Source of the DNA: Rariglobus hedericola
Lineage (GTDB): Bacteria; Verrucomicrobiota; Verrucomicrobiia; Opitutales; Opitutaceae
DNA length: 64,000 nt
Assembly: GCF_007559335.1 (NCBI RefSeq)
Contig: NZ_VMBG01000001.1
Location: 558,001-622,000, forward strand
Direction: 5' to 3'
The notes under the pieces were generated by a model. It had not been told where the DNA came from and did no database searches. It saw only the letters and a program-made list of their open reading frames with translations. The first letter of the stretch is position 1, and the number at the start of each line of letters is the position of its first letter. The position numbers were made by a program, and so were the translations under genes. Positions 1 to 9,401 of the stretch are shown here, piece after piece.

Positions 1-471
1 CGCCCGGCGTTCATGCTTTTCGGCGTGTTCCCCGAGCCCATGGTTGAGAAGCTCGCGGATGTATTTCAACTGTTGGGGACCAGCGCCGGACTGGCCGGCC
101 ATGGCATCCTTAATGACGGCCGCGGTATCGATGAAATCACTACGGCGACCGTGAATCACGTGCGCGGCTTTGGCCGTCTGCGGTCGACTGCGGGGGAGTG
201 GAGGGCGGCTGATTTCGGGCTGAAGCAATCGGCTTTCTCTGATTTGCAGGGCGGGGATCTCGCCATGAACATGGGTATTGTGGACGCATTGATCGAAGGC
301 CGGGCGCCGCAAGGATTGGTCGATACAATTTCACTGAATGCCGCGCTCGGACTCTGGATTACGGGACGGACTGGATCGGTGGCTGAAGGCGTGGAGCAGG
401 CCCGCGAATTATTGGTGGGTGGTGCGGTGAAGGCGAAGATCGCCGCAACCCGTGAGTTTTTCCAAAAATGA
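1..471 (+). CDS. trpD: Anthranilate phosphoribosyltransferase, C-terminal part (partial)
   Basis: The reading frame is open from base 1, so the 5' end lies outside the window; an internal ATG at 13 is not the true start. The visible 156 residues match the C-terminal half of TrpD: the ...GVF.P..VE.LA segment, a GIDEIT motif where TrpD has its conserved DE, an ADFGL segment, a GGD motif, and the final LNAA...G...S..EG...A helix. TrpD transfers anthranilate to PRPP in tryptophan synthesis. The usual VVHG is replaced by LAGHG, so a related phosphoribosyltransferase of the same fold cannot be fully excluded. The stop codon overlaps the glmM start (ATGA), suggesting translational coupling. Confidence 0.8.
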   Translation, partial: RPAFMLFGVFPEPMVEKLADVFQLLGTSAGLAGHGILNDGRGIDEITTATVNHVRGFGRLRSTAGEWRAADFGLKQSAFSDLQGGDLAMNMGIVDALIEGRAPQGLVDTISLNAALGLWITGRTGSVAEGVEQARELLVGGAVKAKIAATREFFQK

Positions 472-1790
472 AGCGTAACTATTTCGGCACCGACGGGGTG
501 CGCGGTCCTTATGGCGGTCATGTGGTGAACGAAGCGTTTGCCGCACGCCTGGCGGAAGCTGCGGGCCGCTGGGCGGGCGGGCGCGGTCGTGTGCTCATCG
601 GGCGCGATACGCGCGGCTCGGGTGAAGCGTTGATGAAGGCGGTGGCCGCCGGTCTCGTCGCGGCAGGAATGGAGCCGGTTTCGCTCGGTGTATTGCCCAC
701 GCCGGCGGTGGCTCGCGCGGTGCGGACATCCGGCGCGGCCTTGGGCGTGGTCATCACGGCTTCGCACAATCCGGCCTCGGATAACGGCATTAAATTTTTT
801 GCAGGCTCTGGTATCAAACTGACCGATGAGGATGAGGTTCGCATCGAGTCTTTGCTGCCGGATGCAGCCGCCGCGCCGGTGTTAACCGTGCCGGAAATCG
901 ATGGCGTGGCCGACTACATCGACGTTGCGCGCGGCGTATTGCCGGCCGGCTCGTTGGCTGGCTGGCGTATTATTTTGGATACAGCGCACGGCGCTACGAC
1001 CTCCACGAGTCCCGCGGTGTTGCGTGCCTTGGGCGCCGAAGTGATTGGTATCGGCGACCAACCGGACGGACGGAATATTAACGAAGGTGTGGGCAGCGAA
1101 CATCCCGAGAAACTGGCCGAAAAAGTTCTCACCGCCGGCGCACGTTTAGGCATCGCGCATGACGGCGATGGTGATCGCTGTATTTTGTGCGACGAAAACG
1201 GCTCCGTGTTGGATGGAGATGAAGTGTTGACCCTGCTGGGATTGCACGCTCTGGAAAAAGGCACGCTGGCCGCCTCGACACTCGTGATTACGGTGCAGAG
1301 CAACCTCGGGGTGGACTCCGCAATCAACGCCGCCGGCGGACGCGTGGTGCGCACCTCGGTGGGTGACCGTTATGTGATTGAACGCATGCTCGCGGATGGA
1401 GCGACGCTGGGCGGCGAATCCAGCGGGCATATCATTTGTGCGGATACATCGCCCACGGGTGACGGGTTAGTGGCAGCCCTCAAAGTGATCGAGGTCATGC
1501 TGGCGACGGGACGCCCGTTGTCGGCACTTCGCACCGGAATGAAAAAGTTTCCGCAAGGGACGCGGAATCTCAAGGTCCGTGACAAGCGTGAGCTGACGAC
1601 TTGCGCGACTCTTTCAGCGGCGATTTCAGCGTTGGAATCCGATCTCGGCTCCGAAGGCCGTGTTCTCGTGCGCTTCTCTGGAACCGAGCCAAAATTGCGT
1701 CTTTTGGTGGAAGGTCCGTCCGACGATGTGGTGACGGCGGGCTTGATGCGATTGGAGCAAGCGGCCCGCGCTGATTTGCAGGTGATTTGA
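468..1790 (+). CDS. glmM: Phosphoglucosamine mutase GlmM
   Basis: 440 residues, normal for GlmM. It converts glucosamine-6-phosphate to glucosamine-1-phosphate, the step before UDP-GlcNAc for peptidoglycan and LPS. Visible motifs are FGTDGVRG near residue 6, the phosphoserine loop TASHNP at 97-102 (Ser99 as the phosphorylated residue), the metal-binding loop DGDGDR at 232-237, a GGESSGH sugar-binding loop near 320, and the phosphate-binding RFSGTEP near 400. The last two are slightly divergent from the common GEQSGH and RPSGTEP. It overlaps trpD by four bases. A phosphomannomutase is less likely given FGTDGVRG and overall length. Confidence 0.95.
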   Translation: MKRNYFGTDGVRGPYGGHVVNEAFAARLAEAAGRWAGGRGRVLIGRDTRGSGEALMKAVAAGLVAAGMEPVSLGVLPTPAVARAVRTSGAALGVVITASHNPASDNGIKFFAGSGIKLTDEDEVRIESLLPDAAAAPVLTVPEIDGVADYIDVARGVLPAGSLAGWRIILDTAHGATTSTSPAVLRALGAEVIGIGDQPDGRNINEGVGSEHPEKLAEKVLTAGARLGIAHDGDGDRCILCDENGSVLDGDEVLTLLGLHALEKGTLAASTLVITVQSNLGVDSAINAAGGRVVRTSVGDRYVIERMLADGATLGGESSGHIICADTSPTGDGLVAALKVIEVMLATGRPLSALRTGMKKFPQGTRNLKVRDKRELTTCATLSAAISALESDLGSEGRVLVRFSGTEPKLRLLVEGPSDDVVTAGLMRLEQAARADLQVI

Positions 1791-1846
1791 AAGGCAATCT
1801 AGCGTTGACCCATGGGGTGTCGGTGAATTCGTTAATTCATCCCCTT

Positions 1847-3238
1847 ATGCCAGAAATCCCCGTTTCATCGCTAGACCCTCGCGTTCAGAAACAGATCGAG
1901 AATTCCCAGATCGCGCTGCAGCGCGGCAATCTCGATTATGTGCTGGATGTCACCACCCAAGTTTTGAAGGCCGCCCCCGGCTGTCTGCCGGTGCGTCGTT
2001 TGCAACGTGTTGCCCAGCTGCGCCAGCTTGGAACCAAGAACAAATTGTTCGCCAAGGCGTTTGGCTCCGTCACGCAGGCCGGCTTTATGTTTGGTGGCGG
2101 CAAAAAAGATCCATCCAAGGCGCTCGAAAATGCCGAGAAGATGCTCTCGGCTGATCCGACCAGCGTGCCTGCGCTCAAGCTCCTCGCCGAGGCCGCCCAC
2201 GGTCTCGATATGCCGGACACGGTGGCGTTCGCTTGGGAGGCGATTCACGAGCTGCACCCGACCGATCGCGAAGCCCTGTTGAATTTTGGTGAAGCCTGTC
2301 TTTTGGCCAAGCGTCCGAAGGATGCCCTGCGCGCCGCTGATGAGTTGCTCAAGCTCAAGCCGCAGGATGGCGACGCACTCGCGCTGATGCGCAAATCCGC
2401 CATTGCCCAGACGACCGAGAAGGGCAACTGGGAGGACAAGGGCTCCTTCCGCGATAAGCTCAAGGACGAAGCCGCCTCCACAATGCTGGAGCAGTCCGCG
2501 AAGATCGTCACCTCCGACGAGATGACGCAGAAGCTCATCGACGAGGCACTCGTTCGCATTCAGTCGCAGCCGGACAGCCTCAACCACTACCGCAGCGCGG
2601 CGGAAGGTTACAAGAAGTTGGGCAACCTGGAGCAGGCGCTGGTTTATGTGCGCAAGGCGCGTGAACTTCCCGCTGGCGCCGGTGATACCTCGCTCGGCAA
2701 GCAGGAGAGCGAACTGAAGACGGCGATTCTTGAAAAACGTATCAAAGATTTGGAGACGCAATCCGCGTTGGCTCCAGAGAACGCGGAATTCAAGCAAGGC
2801 TTGATCAAGGCGAAGTCCGAGTTTGCCGCCACGCAGCTCGTCGAGGCCAAGGATTACGTCGAGCGTTATCCCAATGATTACGCCGCCCGTTACACACTCG
2901 GAAATCTCTATTTCGAGGCCGGTGATTATCAGAACGCCATCGCCAACTATCAGCAGGCGCAAAAGAGTCCCAAGGTGCGCGTGCAAGCGATCACCGGCAT
3001 GGGCCGCTCACTCAAGGCCCGCAAGATGTTCGACCTTGCCGTGGCTCAGTTCCAGACCGCCAAGAGTGAACTCCAAGGCATGGATGATCAAAAGAAGGAT
3101 GTCATCTACGAGCTCGCTTCCTGCTACGAAGGCATGGGCAAGAAGGAAGAGGCCATCAACGAGTATAAGATCATTTACAGCGAAGACATCGGCTTCCGCG
3201 ATGTCGCCGACAAGATCAACGCGTTTTACTCGAGCTGA
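1847..3238 (+). CDS. TPR-repeat protein
   Basis: 463 residues from the ATG at 1847; a TTG-initiated extension back to 1787 would overlap glmM and adds residues that do not look like a leader. The protein is mostly helical with several tetratricopeptide-like units (for example residues near 120-190 and 350-430 with the A..Y..GD...A...Y pattern). Lys/Glu-rich helices lie between them. No signal peptide or catalytic motif is visible, so it is likely a cytoplasmic scaffold or adaptor. Function unknown. A strong terminator follows. Confidence 0.8.
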   Translation: MPEIPVSSLDPRVQKQIENSQIALQRGNLDYVLDVTTQVLKAAPGCLPVRRLQRVAQLRQLGTKNKLFAKAFGSVTQAGFMFGGGKKDPSKALENAEKMLSADPTSVPALKLLAEAAHGLDMPDTVAFAWEAIHELHPTDREALLNFGEACLLAKRPKDALRAADELLKLKPQDGDALALMRKSAIAQTTEKGNWEDKGSFRDKLKDEAASTMLEQSAKIVTSDEMTQKLIDEALVRIQSQPDSLNHYRSAAEGYKKLGNLEQALVYVRKARELPAGAGDTSLGKQESELKTAILEKRIKDLETQSALAPENAEFKQGLIKAKSEFAATQLVEAKDYVERYPNDYAARYTLGNLYFEAGDYQNAIANYQQAQKSPKVRVQAITGMGRSLKARKMFDLAVAQFQTAKSELQGMDDQKKDVIYELASCYEGMGKKEEAINEYKIIYSEDIGFRDVADKINAFYSS

Positions 3239-3262
3239 GCGACGAGTTCAGCCGTTTAGCGT

Positions 3263-3295
3263 CAGGCGGGCCGATTTATCGGTCCGCCTTTTTTG
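3263..3295 (+). terminator. Rho-independent terminator after the TPR gene
   Basis: A 10-bp stem (3265-3274 with 3279-3288, one G-T pair, four-base loop) is followed by a run of six T at 3289-3294. It lies between the convergent TPR gene and the DMT transporter gene and overlaps the 3' end of the latter. Confidence 0.85.
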
Positions 3296-4154
3296 TGGCC
3301 GCTGATCGTGGTTTCCACTCCGCGAGCAACACCGCGACGATGAGCAATGCGAGGCCGGTTAAAAGCCGCTCCAAGTGCGCGGGTTCGTGGAAGACGAGCA
3401 GACTGACCAGCACGCCGAGAGGGATTTTGGCGTTGTTGAGCGCGGCCAGCGTGCCTGCGTTGACTTGAGTGAGTCCGCGGTTCCAGACGAAGAAGCCGGC
3501 GCCGCTGGCGATCAAGCCAAGGAATGCGAGCACCAGCCATTGCAGCGGTGTCGGTGAAAATCGGGCGAAGGAAAATCCGAGTGAGGGAATGGCCACCAAC
3601 GCCGTGGTGATAAAGCCGCCGAGTGCGAGCCACGCGAACAGCACCTGATCCGTGATGTGCGCCAATGCCGGCCGGGTCTTTTTATAGGCGATCTGGCCGG
3701 CGGCGAAACACAGGTTGGCACCTTGAACGAGGAGGAAGCCGATCATGACGTTGGCGGTGCCGGCGCTTCGTTGGATCACGACACCGGCACCGGCGACGGA
3801 GAGCACGGCGGCCAGCATGTGGCGCACGCCGATTTGTTTGGTGAGCGCGGCATCGAGCAGCACCACATAGATCGGCGTGAAGATGGTGAACAGGTAGACC
3901 TCGTGGCCTTGCAGGAATTGGAATGCCTGCAGGTAGAGCAGATACATCATGCCGAACTGGATCGCCCCGATACCGGCGAGCCAGGCGGCGGTGCTGCGGG
4001 CGATTCCACGGGGATTCAGCAGCGGAGCAAATATGAGAAATGTCAGGCCCAGTCGCACCGTGGCCACCGCAGGGGAGGGCAGGTCGCCGAGGAAGTGTTT
4101 GATCAACCCGGGTGAAAACGCCCAAAGCAGCGAGACTAGCAAAAGCAGGACCAT
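3276..4154 (-). CDS. EamA/DMT-family transporter
   Basis: 292 residues forming about ten hydrophobic helices in two homologous halves of five, the layout of the drug/metabolite (EamA) superfamily. A Pro/Gly-rich second-half helix (G.FFVWN.GL..VNAG..A) is characteristic. Substrate cannot be predicted. The start is the ATG at 4154. It lies 25 bases downstream of the two-module ABC permease on the same strand and may be the last gene of a transcript that begins at the metal-transport operon. Confidence 0.85.
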   Translation of the reverse strand: MVLLLLVSLLWAFSPGLIKHFLGDLPSPAVATVRLGLTFLIFAPLLNPRGIARSTAAWLAGIGAIQFGMMYLLYLQAFQFLQGHEVYLFTIFTPIYVVLLDAALTKQIGVRHMLAAVLSVAGAGVVIQRSAGTANVMIGFLLVQGANLCFAAGQIAYKKTRPALAHITDQVLFAWLALGGFITTALVAIPSLGFSFARFSPTPLQWLVLAFLGLIASGAGFFVWNRGLTQVNAGTLAALNNAKIPLGVLVSLLVFHEPAHLERLLTGLALLIVAVLLAEWKPRSAATKKADR

Positions 4155-4179
4155 CGGCGTCGGTGCGTGGGGAACGGAT

Positions 4180-5874
4180 TTAAACGCGGAAGATGGCGCC
4201 CAGTTTCTTGCCGAGAATCAAGCTCATGCCGACAATGGTCACACCGAGGAAAACCATCGCCCATACGCCCAGTGCACTGGCGATGAACTTGCCGTCACCG
4301 AGCAACTGGAAGAGCTCGAGGATGGCCTTGGTGATCGGGTAGAACGCCTGTTTTTGCGCGAGAATCAGCGAGTCGCTGACTTCAAGCATCGCGAAGGCAA
4401 AGGCCAGCAGGCCGCCTGCGATGAGATTCGCGGCGATAAGTGGAAGCGTGATCTTGAAGACTGATTTCAAGGGCGGGCAGCCGAGATTCTGTGCGGCTTC
4501 CTCGAGTGTTTCGCTGGTCTGCTGGAAGCCGGCGGAGGCGGAGCGCACGACATAGGGCAGGCGTCGGACCGAATAGGCGATGATCAGCAGGATCGTCGGG
4601 TCTTTGATCGGATTGAGGAAGGCGAACAGCTTTCCCTCTTGGCTCATGGCGAGATAACCAAACGCGAGCACGAGACCGGGAACGGCGAGCGGCATCATCG
4701 CGAGAAAATCGAGAACCTGGCGGCCGGGAATCTTCGAGCGCACCACGACATAGGCGATGGCGATGCCGAGAACGACATCAACGAGTGTGGAGATGCTGGC
4801 GAACTTGAGGGAGTTTGCGATGGCCGAGACGGTCAGGTTGTGACCGAGGGCGAGTTCGAAGTTTTGCAGCGTGAAGTTCTTTGGCAGCACGCTCGCATAC
4901 CAGTCGCTGGAGAATGCTACGAGGATCACGCCGATGTGCGGCAGGACGGCGATAAACGTCACGCCGGCGAAGGCCGCGGTGCACAGCCAGGCTTGCAGGC
5001 GGGGCAAGTCCCGCGGGCCGCCGGAGCTGGTTGCCTTGGCCATCATGGCGTGATTCTGGCGTCCGAACAAACCCTTGCCGATCGCGTAGAGCAGCGTGGT
5101 GCTGGCGAGCATGATGGCGACCAGGGCGTAGGGCGCGGGGTTTCCGCTGATGTCCTTCAAGCCGTAGAAAATCTGCACGGCGATGACGCGCGGATAATCG
5201 AAGATGAGCGGCACGCCGAGCTCGGTGAACGCCCAGATGAAGACAATCGTGCCGCCGGCGAAGAGGCCGGATTTAATGAGCGGCAGGGTGATTTTGAAGA
5301 AGCGACGGAAGCCGGTGCAACCGAGGTTTTGCGCGGCTTCTTCCATCGCGGGATCGACGTTGGCGAGCGCGGCGACGGAGTTCAGATAAATGATTGGATA
5401 GAGCGAGAGTGCGTTGACCAAGGCGATGCCCCAGAACGGACTCGCGGCGAACCAGTCGTGGGTCCAGCCCTCGGGGCGCAGGCCGATGTCGATGAGCAAC
5501 GCGTTCAGCGCGCCGTATTGACCGAAGATTTGTTTGATGCCGATGGCGCCGACGAACGGCGGCAGGATCATCGGGATCAGCACGACGGAGCTGAGCAGGC
5601 CTTTGCCGGGAAACCGAAAACGATCGCTGATAAACGCCAGCGGCAGCGCGATGAGAAACGTCATCGTCGTGGTCGCGCAGGCCAGCAGGAAAGAGTTGCC
5701 GATGCCGCCCAGATAGATGGGGTCTGAAAGGAGCGCGGCTACGTATTCGAGAGTGACCTTGCCGTCGGCGTCGATGAAACCGCCTTTGAGGATCTGAAAG
5801 ATGGGCCAAAGGAAGAACGCGGCGAAAAAAACCGCCGTGAACGCAAACACGATACGGGCAAACGACTGCGACAT
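4180..5874 (-). CDS. Two-module ABC transporter permease, iron(III)/FbpB type
   Basis: 564 residues with about twelve membrane helices in two homologous halves. Each half carries an EAA loop for ATPase docking: EEAAQNLGC..FRRFFKITLP near residue 200 and EEAAQNLGC..LKSVFKITLP near 470. Fused permeases of this shape belong to the iron(III), thiamine and 2-aminoethylphosphonate importers, with the iron(III) FbpB type most common. No matching binding protein or ATPase is adjacent. It sits 64 bases after the manganese/iron permease genes, which favours a metal substrate, but this is inference. Confidence 0.85.
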   Translation of the reverse strand: MSQSFARIVFAFTAVFFAAFFLWPIFQILKGGFIDADGKVTLEYVAALLSDPIYLGGIGNSFLLACATTTMTFLIALPLAFISDRFRFPGKGLLSSVVLIPMILPPFVGAIGIKQIFGQYGALNALLIDIGLRPEGWTHDWFAASPFWGIALVNALSLYPIIYLNSVAALANVDPAMEEAAQNLGCTGFRRFFKITLPLIKSGLFAGGTIVFIWAFTELGVPLIFDYPRVIAVQIFYGLKDISGNPAPYALVAIMLASTTLLYAIGKGLFGRQNHAMMAKATSSGGPRDLPRLQAWLCTAAFAGVTFIAVLPHIGVILVAFSSDWYASVLPKNFTLQNFELALGHNLTVSAIANSLKFASISTLVDVVLGIAIAYVVVRSKIPGRQVLDFLAMMPLAVPGLVLAFGYLAMSQEGKLFAFLNPIKDPTILLIIAYSVRRLPYVVRSASAGFQQTSETLEEAAQNLGCPPLKSVFKITLPLIAANLIAGGLLAFAFAMLEVSDSLILAQKQAFYPITKAILELFQLLGDGKFIASALGVWAMVFLGVTIVGMSLILGKKLGAIFRV

Positions 5875-5938
5875 CGGCGCGAAGTGTGTTCACCTCGCAC
5901 GCACGTCCGCAAGGGGGAATTGCCGCAGAACCTGTTTG

Positions 5939-6772
5939 TTACTTGGCGACGGATACGTGCGGGGCCCGAATTCCACGCGTGATCAGGGTAATTACAAAAA
6001 CCAGGGCCTGAACGAGCACGATGCAGGCGGCGGGCGAGCCATCTGCAAAGAAACTGACATAGATGCCGGTGAGCGCTGATCCCACGGCAATCGACGTCGC
6101 CAGAATCAGCATACGGTCAAACCGTTTGGTTATCAGCAAGGCGGTTGCGCCGGGAGTGATCAGCATGGCGATCACAAGCACGAGGCCGACGGCCTTCATT
6201 GCCGCGACGATCGCCAGTGAGAGAAGAATCAAAAGCAGATAGGTGAGGGCGCGCACGCGCAGACCAAGCACGCGGGCATGCGTGGGATCAAAACAGACGA
6301 GCAGCAGGTCCCGGCGCAAAACGAGCACGGTCGCGAGCACGATGCCGGAAAGGATGCTTGTTTCCCAAATCTGATCCCGGGTGATGCCGAGAATGTTGCC
6401 GAAGAGGATGTGATCGAGATGCAGATCGCTCGGCGTCTTGGAATACAGCACGAGGCCGACCGCAAACATGCCGGTGAAAATCACGCCCATGACGGTATCT
6501 TCTTTGATACGGCTGTTGTTTTTTACCCAGCCGGTGGAAACCGCGCAAAAAAGGCCGCTGGCAAACGCGCCGATGGCGAGAGGAATGCCGGCGATGTAAG
6601 CGAGCACGATACCCGGCAGCACGGCATGTGAAATCGCGTCGCCCATCAGCGACCAGCCGCGCAACACGAGAAAGCAGGACAACACCGCGCCGACCGTTGC
6701 GACCAACGCGCCAATGGCGAAGGCTTGCAGCATGAAGTTGTAGTGAAACGGCTCGAGCAGCGTATCGATCAT
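5939..6772 (-). CDS. Metal ABC transporter permease (ABC-3 family), second subunit
   Basis: 277 residues from the ATG at 6772. A longer frame to 6895 would run into the preceding gene, whereas this start gives an ATGA overlap with it. About eight or nine membrane helices show the ABC-3 signature SLMGDAISHAVLPG near residue 37 and the conserved VGLVLVIAMLITPGATA helix near 185. It likely pairs as a heterodimer with the gene just upstream, as SitC/SitD or MtsC do, to import Mn(II), Fe(II) or Zn(II). The binding protein of the operon points to manganese or iron. Confidence 0.93.
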   Translation of the reverse strand: MIDTLLEPFHYNFMLQAFAIGALVATVGAVLSCFLVLRGWSLMGDAISHAVLPGIVLAYIAGIPLAIGAFASGLFCAVSTGWVKNNSRIKEDTVMGVIFTGMFAVGLVLYSKTPSDLHLDHILFGNILGITRDQIWETSILSGIVLATVLVLRRDLLLVCFDPTHARVLGLRVRALTYLLLILLSLAIVAAMKAVGLVLVIAMLITPGATALLITKRFDRMLILATSIAVGSALTGIYVSFFADGSPAACIVLVQALVFVITLITRGIRAPHVSVAK

Positions 6773-7638
6773 GACGGCATCACTCCGTTCGCGAGACAGG
6801 TTTGTTTGCGGGCACGACGCGCGGCGAGCAGGCCGTGCTTGGGTGCGAACACGAGTGCAGTGAGAAAGACGAGGGTTTGCAGCGTGACGATGCATCCGCC
6901 GGTTTCACCATTCAGGAAGTAGCTGGCGTAGGCGCCGACGAAGGACGTGACCGCACCGATACCCGAGCCGAGCAGAAGCATCACACCAAAGCGGTCGGTG
7001 AGCAGGTAGGCGGTGGCGCCGGGCGTGACGAGCACGGCAATGACGAGAATCGCACCGACCGCTTGCAGCGCAGCGACGGCGGTCGCGGACAGCAGAAGGA
7101 GTAAGAGAACGTGGAGAAACCCGACTCGCAGGCCGAGGGCACGCGCTTGATTCGGATCGAAGCAGAAGAGAAGTAAATCGCGCCATTTGAGCGCAATGAT
7201 CACGAGGCAGATCACGGCGACGATCACGACTTGGAGCACGTCGCCCGGTGCGATACCTAGGATGTTTCCGAAGATGATGCTCTTGAGGTCGACGCGCATC
7301 GGGTTGAGCGAGATGAGCAGCAGGCCGAGCGCAAAAAACGAGGTGAACACGATGCCGATCACGGAGTCTTCACGAACGGGGGTTTTCATTTTTACGAAGG
7401 CCATCGCGCCGGCGGCGAGGAGTCCGCTGGTGAACGCACCGAGGGCAAAAGGCACGCCGGCAAGGTAGGCGATGGCGACGCCCGGAACGACTGCGTGTGA
7501 GAGTGCGTCGCCCATGAGAGACCAGCCTTTGAGCGTGATGAAACCTGAGAGCAGTCCGCAGACGCCGCCGATTAGCGTGCACGTCCACAACGCCGTCACC
7601 ATGTAATCGTATTGGAAGGGAATGAGCCAGGTCTGCAT
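6769..7638 (-). CDS. Metal ABC transporter permease (ABC-3 family), first subunit
   Basis: 289 residues with the same architecture as its downstream neighbour: SLMGDALSHAVVPG near residue 39 and VGAILVIAVLVTPGATAY near 185. The C-terminal tail is Arg/Lys-rich and cytoplasmic. It begins three bases after the ATPase stop and overlaps the next permease by four bases. The two permeases are clearly paralogous but divergent, consistent with a heterodimeric membrane unit of a divalent-metal importer. Confidence 0.93.
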   Translation of the reverse strand: MQTWLIPFQYDYMVTALWTCTLIGGVCGLLSGFITLKGWSLMGDALSHAVVPGVAIAYLAGVPFALGAFTSGLLAAGAMAFVKMKTPVREDSVIGIVFTSFFALGLLLISLNPMRVDLKSIIFGNILGIAPGDVLQVVIVAVICLVIIALKWRDLLLFCFDPNQARALGLRVGFLHVLLLLLLSATAVAALQAVGAILVIAVLVTPGATAYLLTDRFGVMLLLGSGIGAVTSFVGAYASYFLNGETGGCIVTLQTLVFLTALVFAPKHGLLAARRARKQTCLANGVMPS

Positions 7639-7641
7639 TGC

Positions 7642-8550
7642 TCAGGATTCCTTTTCGCGTTCGTCGATGAGATTCTCGCGGCCCGTTCGATCACGGTATT
7701 CGAGGTGGCCTTTTTTGCCAAGAACCAGGGGGCGTTCGTCATCGGTGAGCACGGTGACCTGACGGCCGTCGTGATCGTTGACCGTGGAGCGATCGAGGTC
7801 GAAGTGACGCAGCGCACCACCGAAAGCTTGCGACAGATTCTCGGCGGTGAACACCGTATCGGTCGGGCCATAGGCCAGCACCGTGCGGTTGATCAACACG
7901 ACTTGATCGCAGAACTCCGGGACGGACCCGAGATTATGAGTCGATACGAGGATGAGCCGGCCCTCGGCACGAAGTTCGCGTAAGAGCGTGATGATGGCTT
8001 CCTCGGTTTTGACGTCCACGCCGGTGAAGGGTTCGTCCAGGAGGATGACGCGGCCGCGTTGGGCGAGGGCGCGAGCGACGAAGACACGTTTTTTTTGTCC
8101 ACCGGAAAGTTCGCCGATCTGGCGGTCACGAAAGTCCCACATGCCGACGCGGCGCAGGCTTTCCTCGACGGCGGTGCGGTCGGCGGGTTTGGGCATGCGC
8201 AGGAAATTCATGTATCCATAGCGGCCCATCATGACGACGTCATGCACGCTCACGGGGAACGACCAGTCGACTTCCTCGGCTTGAGGAACGTAGGCGACCC
8301 AGCTTTGTTTTTGGGCTTCGCGCACGGGGCGTCCGTTGATTTCAACGCGGCCTTGCGAAGGTGTGACGAAACCCATGAGGGATTTGAACAACGTGGACTT
8401 GCCGGAGCCATTGACGCCGACCAGCGCGCAAATGGTGCCGCCGGAGAGACGGAAGCTGGCGTCGCGAAGCGCGGTGTGGCCGTTGGGATAAGTCACGGCC
8501 ACGTTGATCGCTTCGAGCGTGAGCGATTCGATGGCGTCGGGTGTGATCAT
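7642..8550 (-). CDS. Metal ABC transporter ATP-binding protein
   Basis: 302 residues. Walker A (GVNGSGKST) lies near residue 44, the Q-loop region [12 protein letters not shown] near 90, the ABC signature LSGGQKKR near 145, and Walker B VILLDEP near 168 followed by the switch histidine in STHN. The [17 protein letters not shown] segment is characteristic of the Mn/Fe/Zn (SitB/MntA/ZnuC) subgroup. A polar 50-residue C-terminal tail extends beyond the usual domain. The gene lies 14 bases after the outer-membrane protein gene and 3 bases before the first permease. Confidence 0.93.
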   Translation of the reverse strand: MITPDAIESLTLEAINVAVTYPNGHTALRDASFRLSGGTICALVGVNGSGKSTLFKSLMGFVTPSQGRVEINGRPVREAQKQSWVAYVPQAEEVDWSFPVSVHDVVMMGRYGYMNFLRMPKPADRTAVEESLRRVGMWDFRDRQIGELSGGQKKRVFVARALAQRGRVILLDEPFTGVDVKTEEAIITLLRELRAEGRLILVSTHNLGSVPEFCDQVVLINRTVLAYGPTDTVFTAENLSQAFGGALRHFDLDRSTVNDHDGRQVTVLTDDERPLVLGKKGHLEYRDRTGRENLIDEREKES

Positions 8551-8564
8551 TGGAATGCGAGTGA

Positions 8565-9401
8565 TTAGTAGCGAAGCGTGAGGCCAATGAAAGGCTGCAC
8601 ATCGGGCGCGTTGCGGGTGACACCGAAATTACAGCCGCAGTCGAGCTGCGTGTCGGCGTTAACGGCGTAGGTGAACCCGATGTCGGCTTGCGCCATCCAT
8701 TCGGTGCCGGATTCGTAGCTGTGGGCGGAGAAAAACTCAACGTATCCGCCGAGTCGTGACGTGATGTCGTGGCTGAACGTAATGGAGTTAATCCATTCGA
8801 GGTGGCGGTCGTTGCCAGTGGAGTCGGCGAGCCAATCGAACTCGGTCATCAAGCCGAGGCCCCAGCCTGCGGGCAGAGCGACGGCGAGAGGGAGGATAAG
8901 CCCGCCCTCGACGAGGTCGTTGCCTGCATCGCCGAGCTGAAGCGGAACTTTGACGAAAGGCATGGCGGCAAAAGCGGTGTCGCCGCTGTCGTTGCCCCAG
9001 ATGTTGTATTTGAGGCGGATGGTCAGATCGCCCCAATCGCGGGTCGTCGTAGTGACGCCAGCGGTGCGCACGCGCTCGCTCGTGTAGCTGTCGAAGATGA
9101 ACTGAATATCGCTATTGTTGGTGAGGCCGAGCTTCACGTTCACCGGCGCTATGTTAAACGTCTCCGTGCGCGTGCCGGCGTCGTGGTCGTAGGTGTAGTT
9201 GGCGAAATCGAATTCGATCTGCCAGTGGCCGGCGTCCACCGTGTAAGGGCTTTCGGTTTGATCAGGACGATCGGTGCTCAGCTCGCGCATCTGCTCGCGC
9301 GGCGTGGGATTGGAGAAAGTGTAGGCGGATTTATCGGTCTCGGCAGCGACGGCGAAAAACGTAGGAGCTAGAAGCGTGAGCGGAGCGAGCAGGCGTTTCA
9401 T
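8565..9401 (-). CDS. Outer-membrane beta-barrel protein in the metal operon (MetA-pathway/phenol-degradation type)
   Basis: 278 residues. An N-terminal signal peptide ([20 protein letters not shown], cleaved near residue 20) is followed by alternating polar/hydrophobic beta strands ending in an aromatic residue (GLTLRY), typical of outer-membrane barrels. [12 protein letters not shown] segment near residue 43 matches the family annotated as putative MetA-pathway of phenol degradation proteins. Its start overlaps the stop of the metal-binding protein gene (ATGA), and the ATPase follows after 14 bases, so it is an integral member of the operon. A role as a metal channel across the outer membrane is inferred from context only. 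Confidence 0.8.
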   Translation of the reverse strand: MKRLLAPLTLLAPTFFAVAAETDKSAYTFSNPTPREQMRELSTDRPDQTESPYTVDAGHWQIEFDFANYTYDHDAGTRTETFNIAPVNVKLGLTNNSDIQFIFDSYTSERVRTAGVTTTTRDWGDLTIRLKYNIWGNDSGDTAFAAMPFVKVPLQLGDAGNDLVEGGLILPLAVALPAGWGLGLMTEFDWLADSTGNDRHLEWINSITFSHDITSRLGGYVEFFSAHSYESGTEWMAQADIGFTYAVNADTQLDCGCNFGVTRNAPDVQPFIGLTLRY

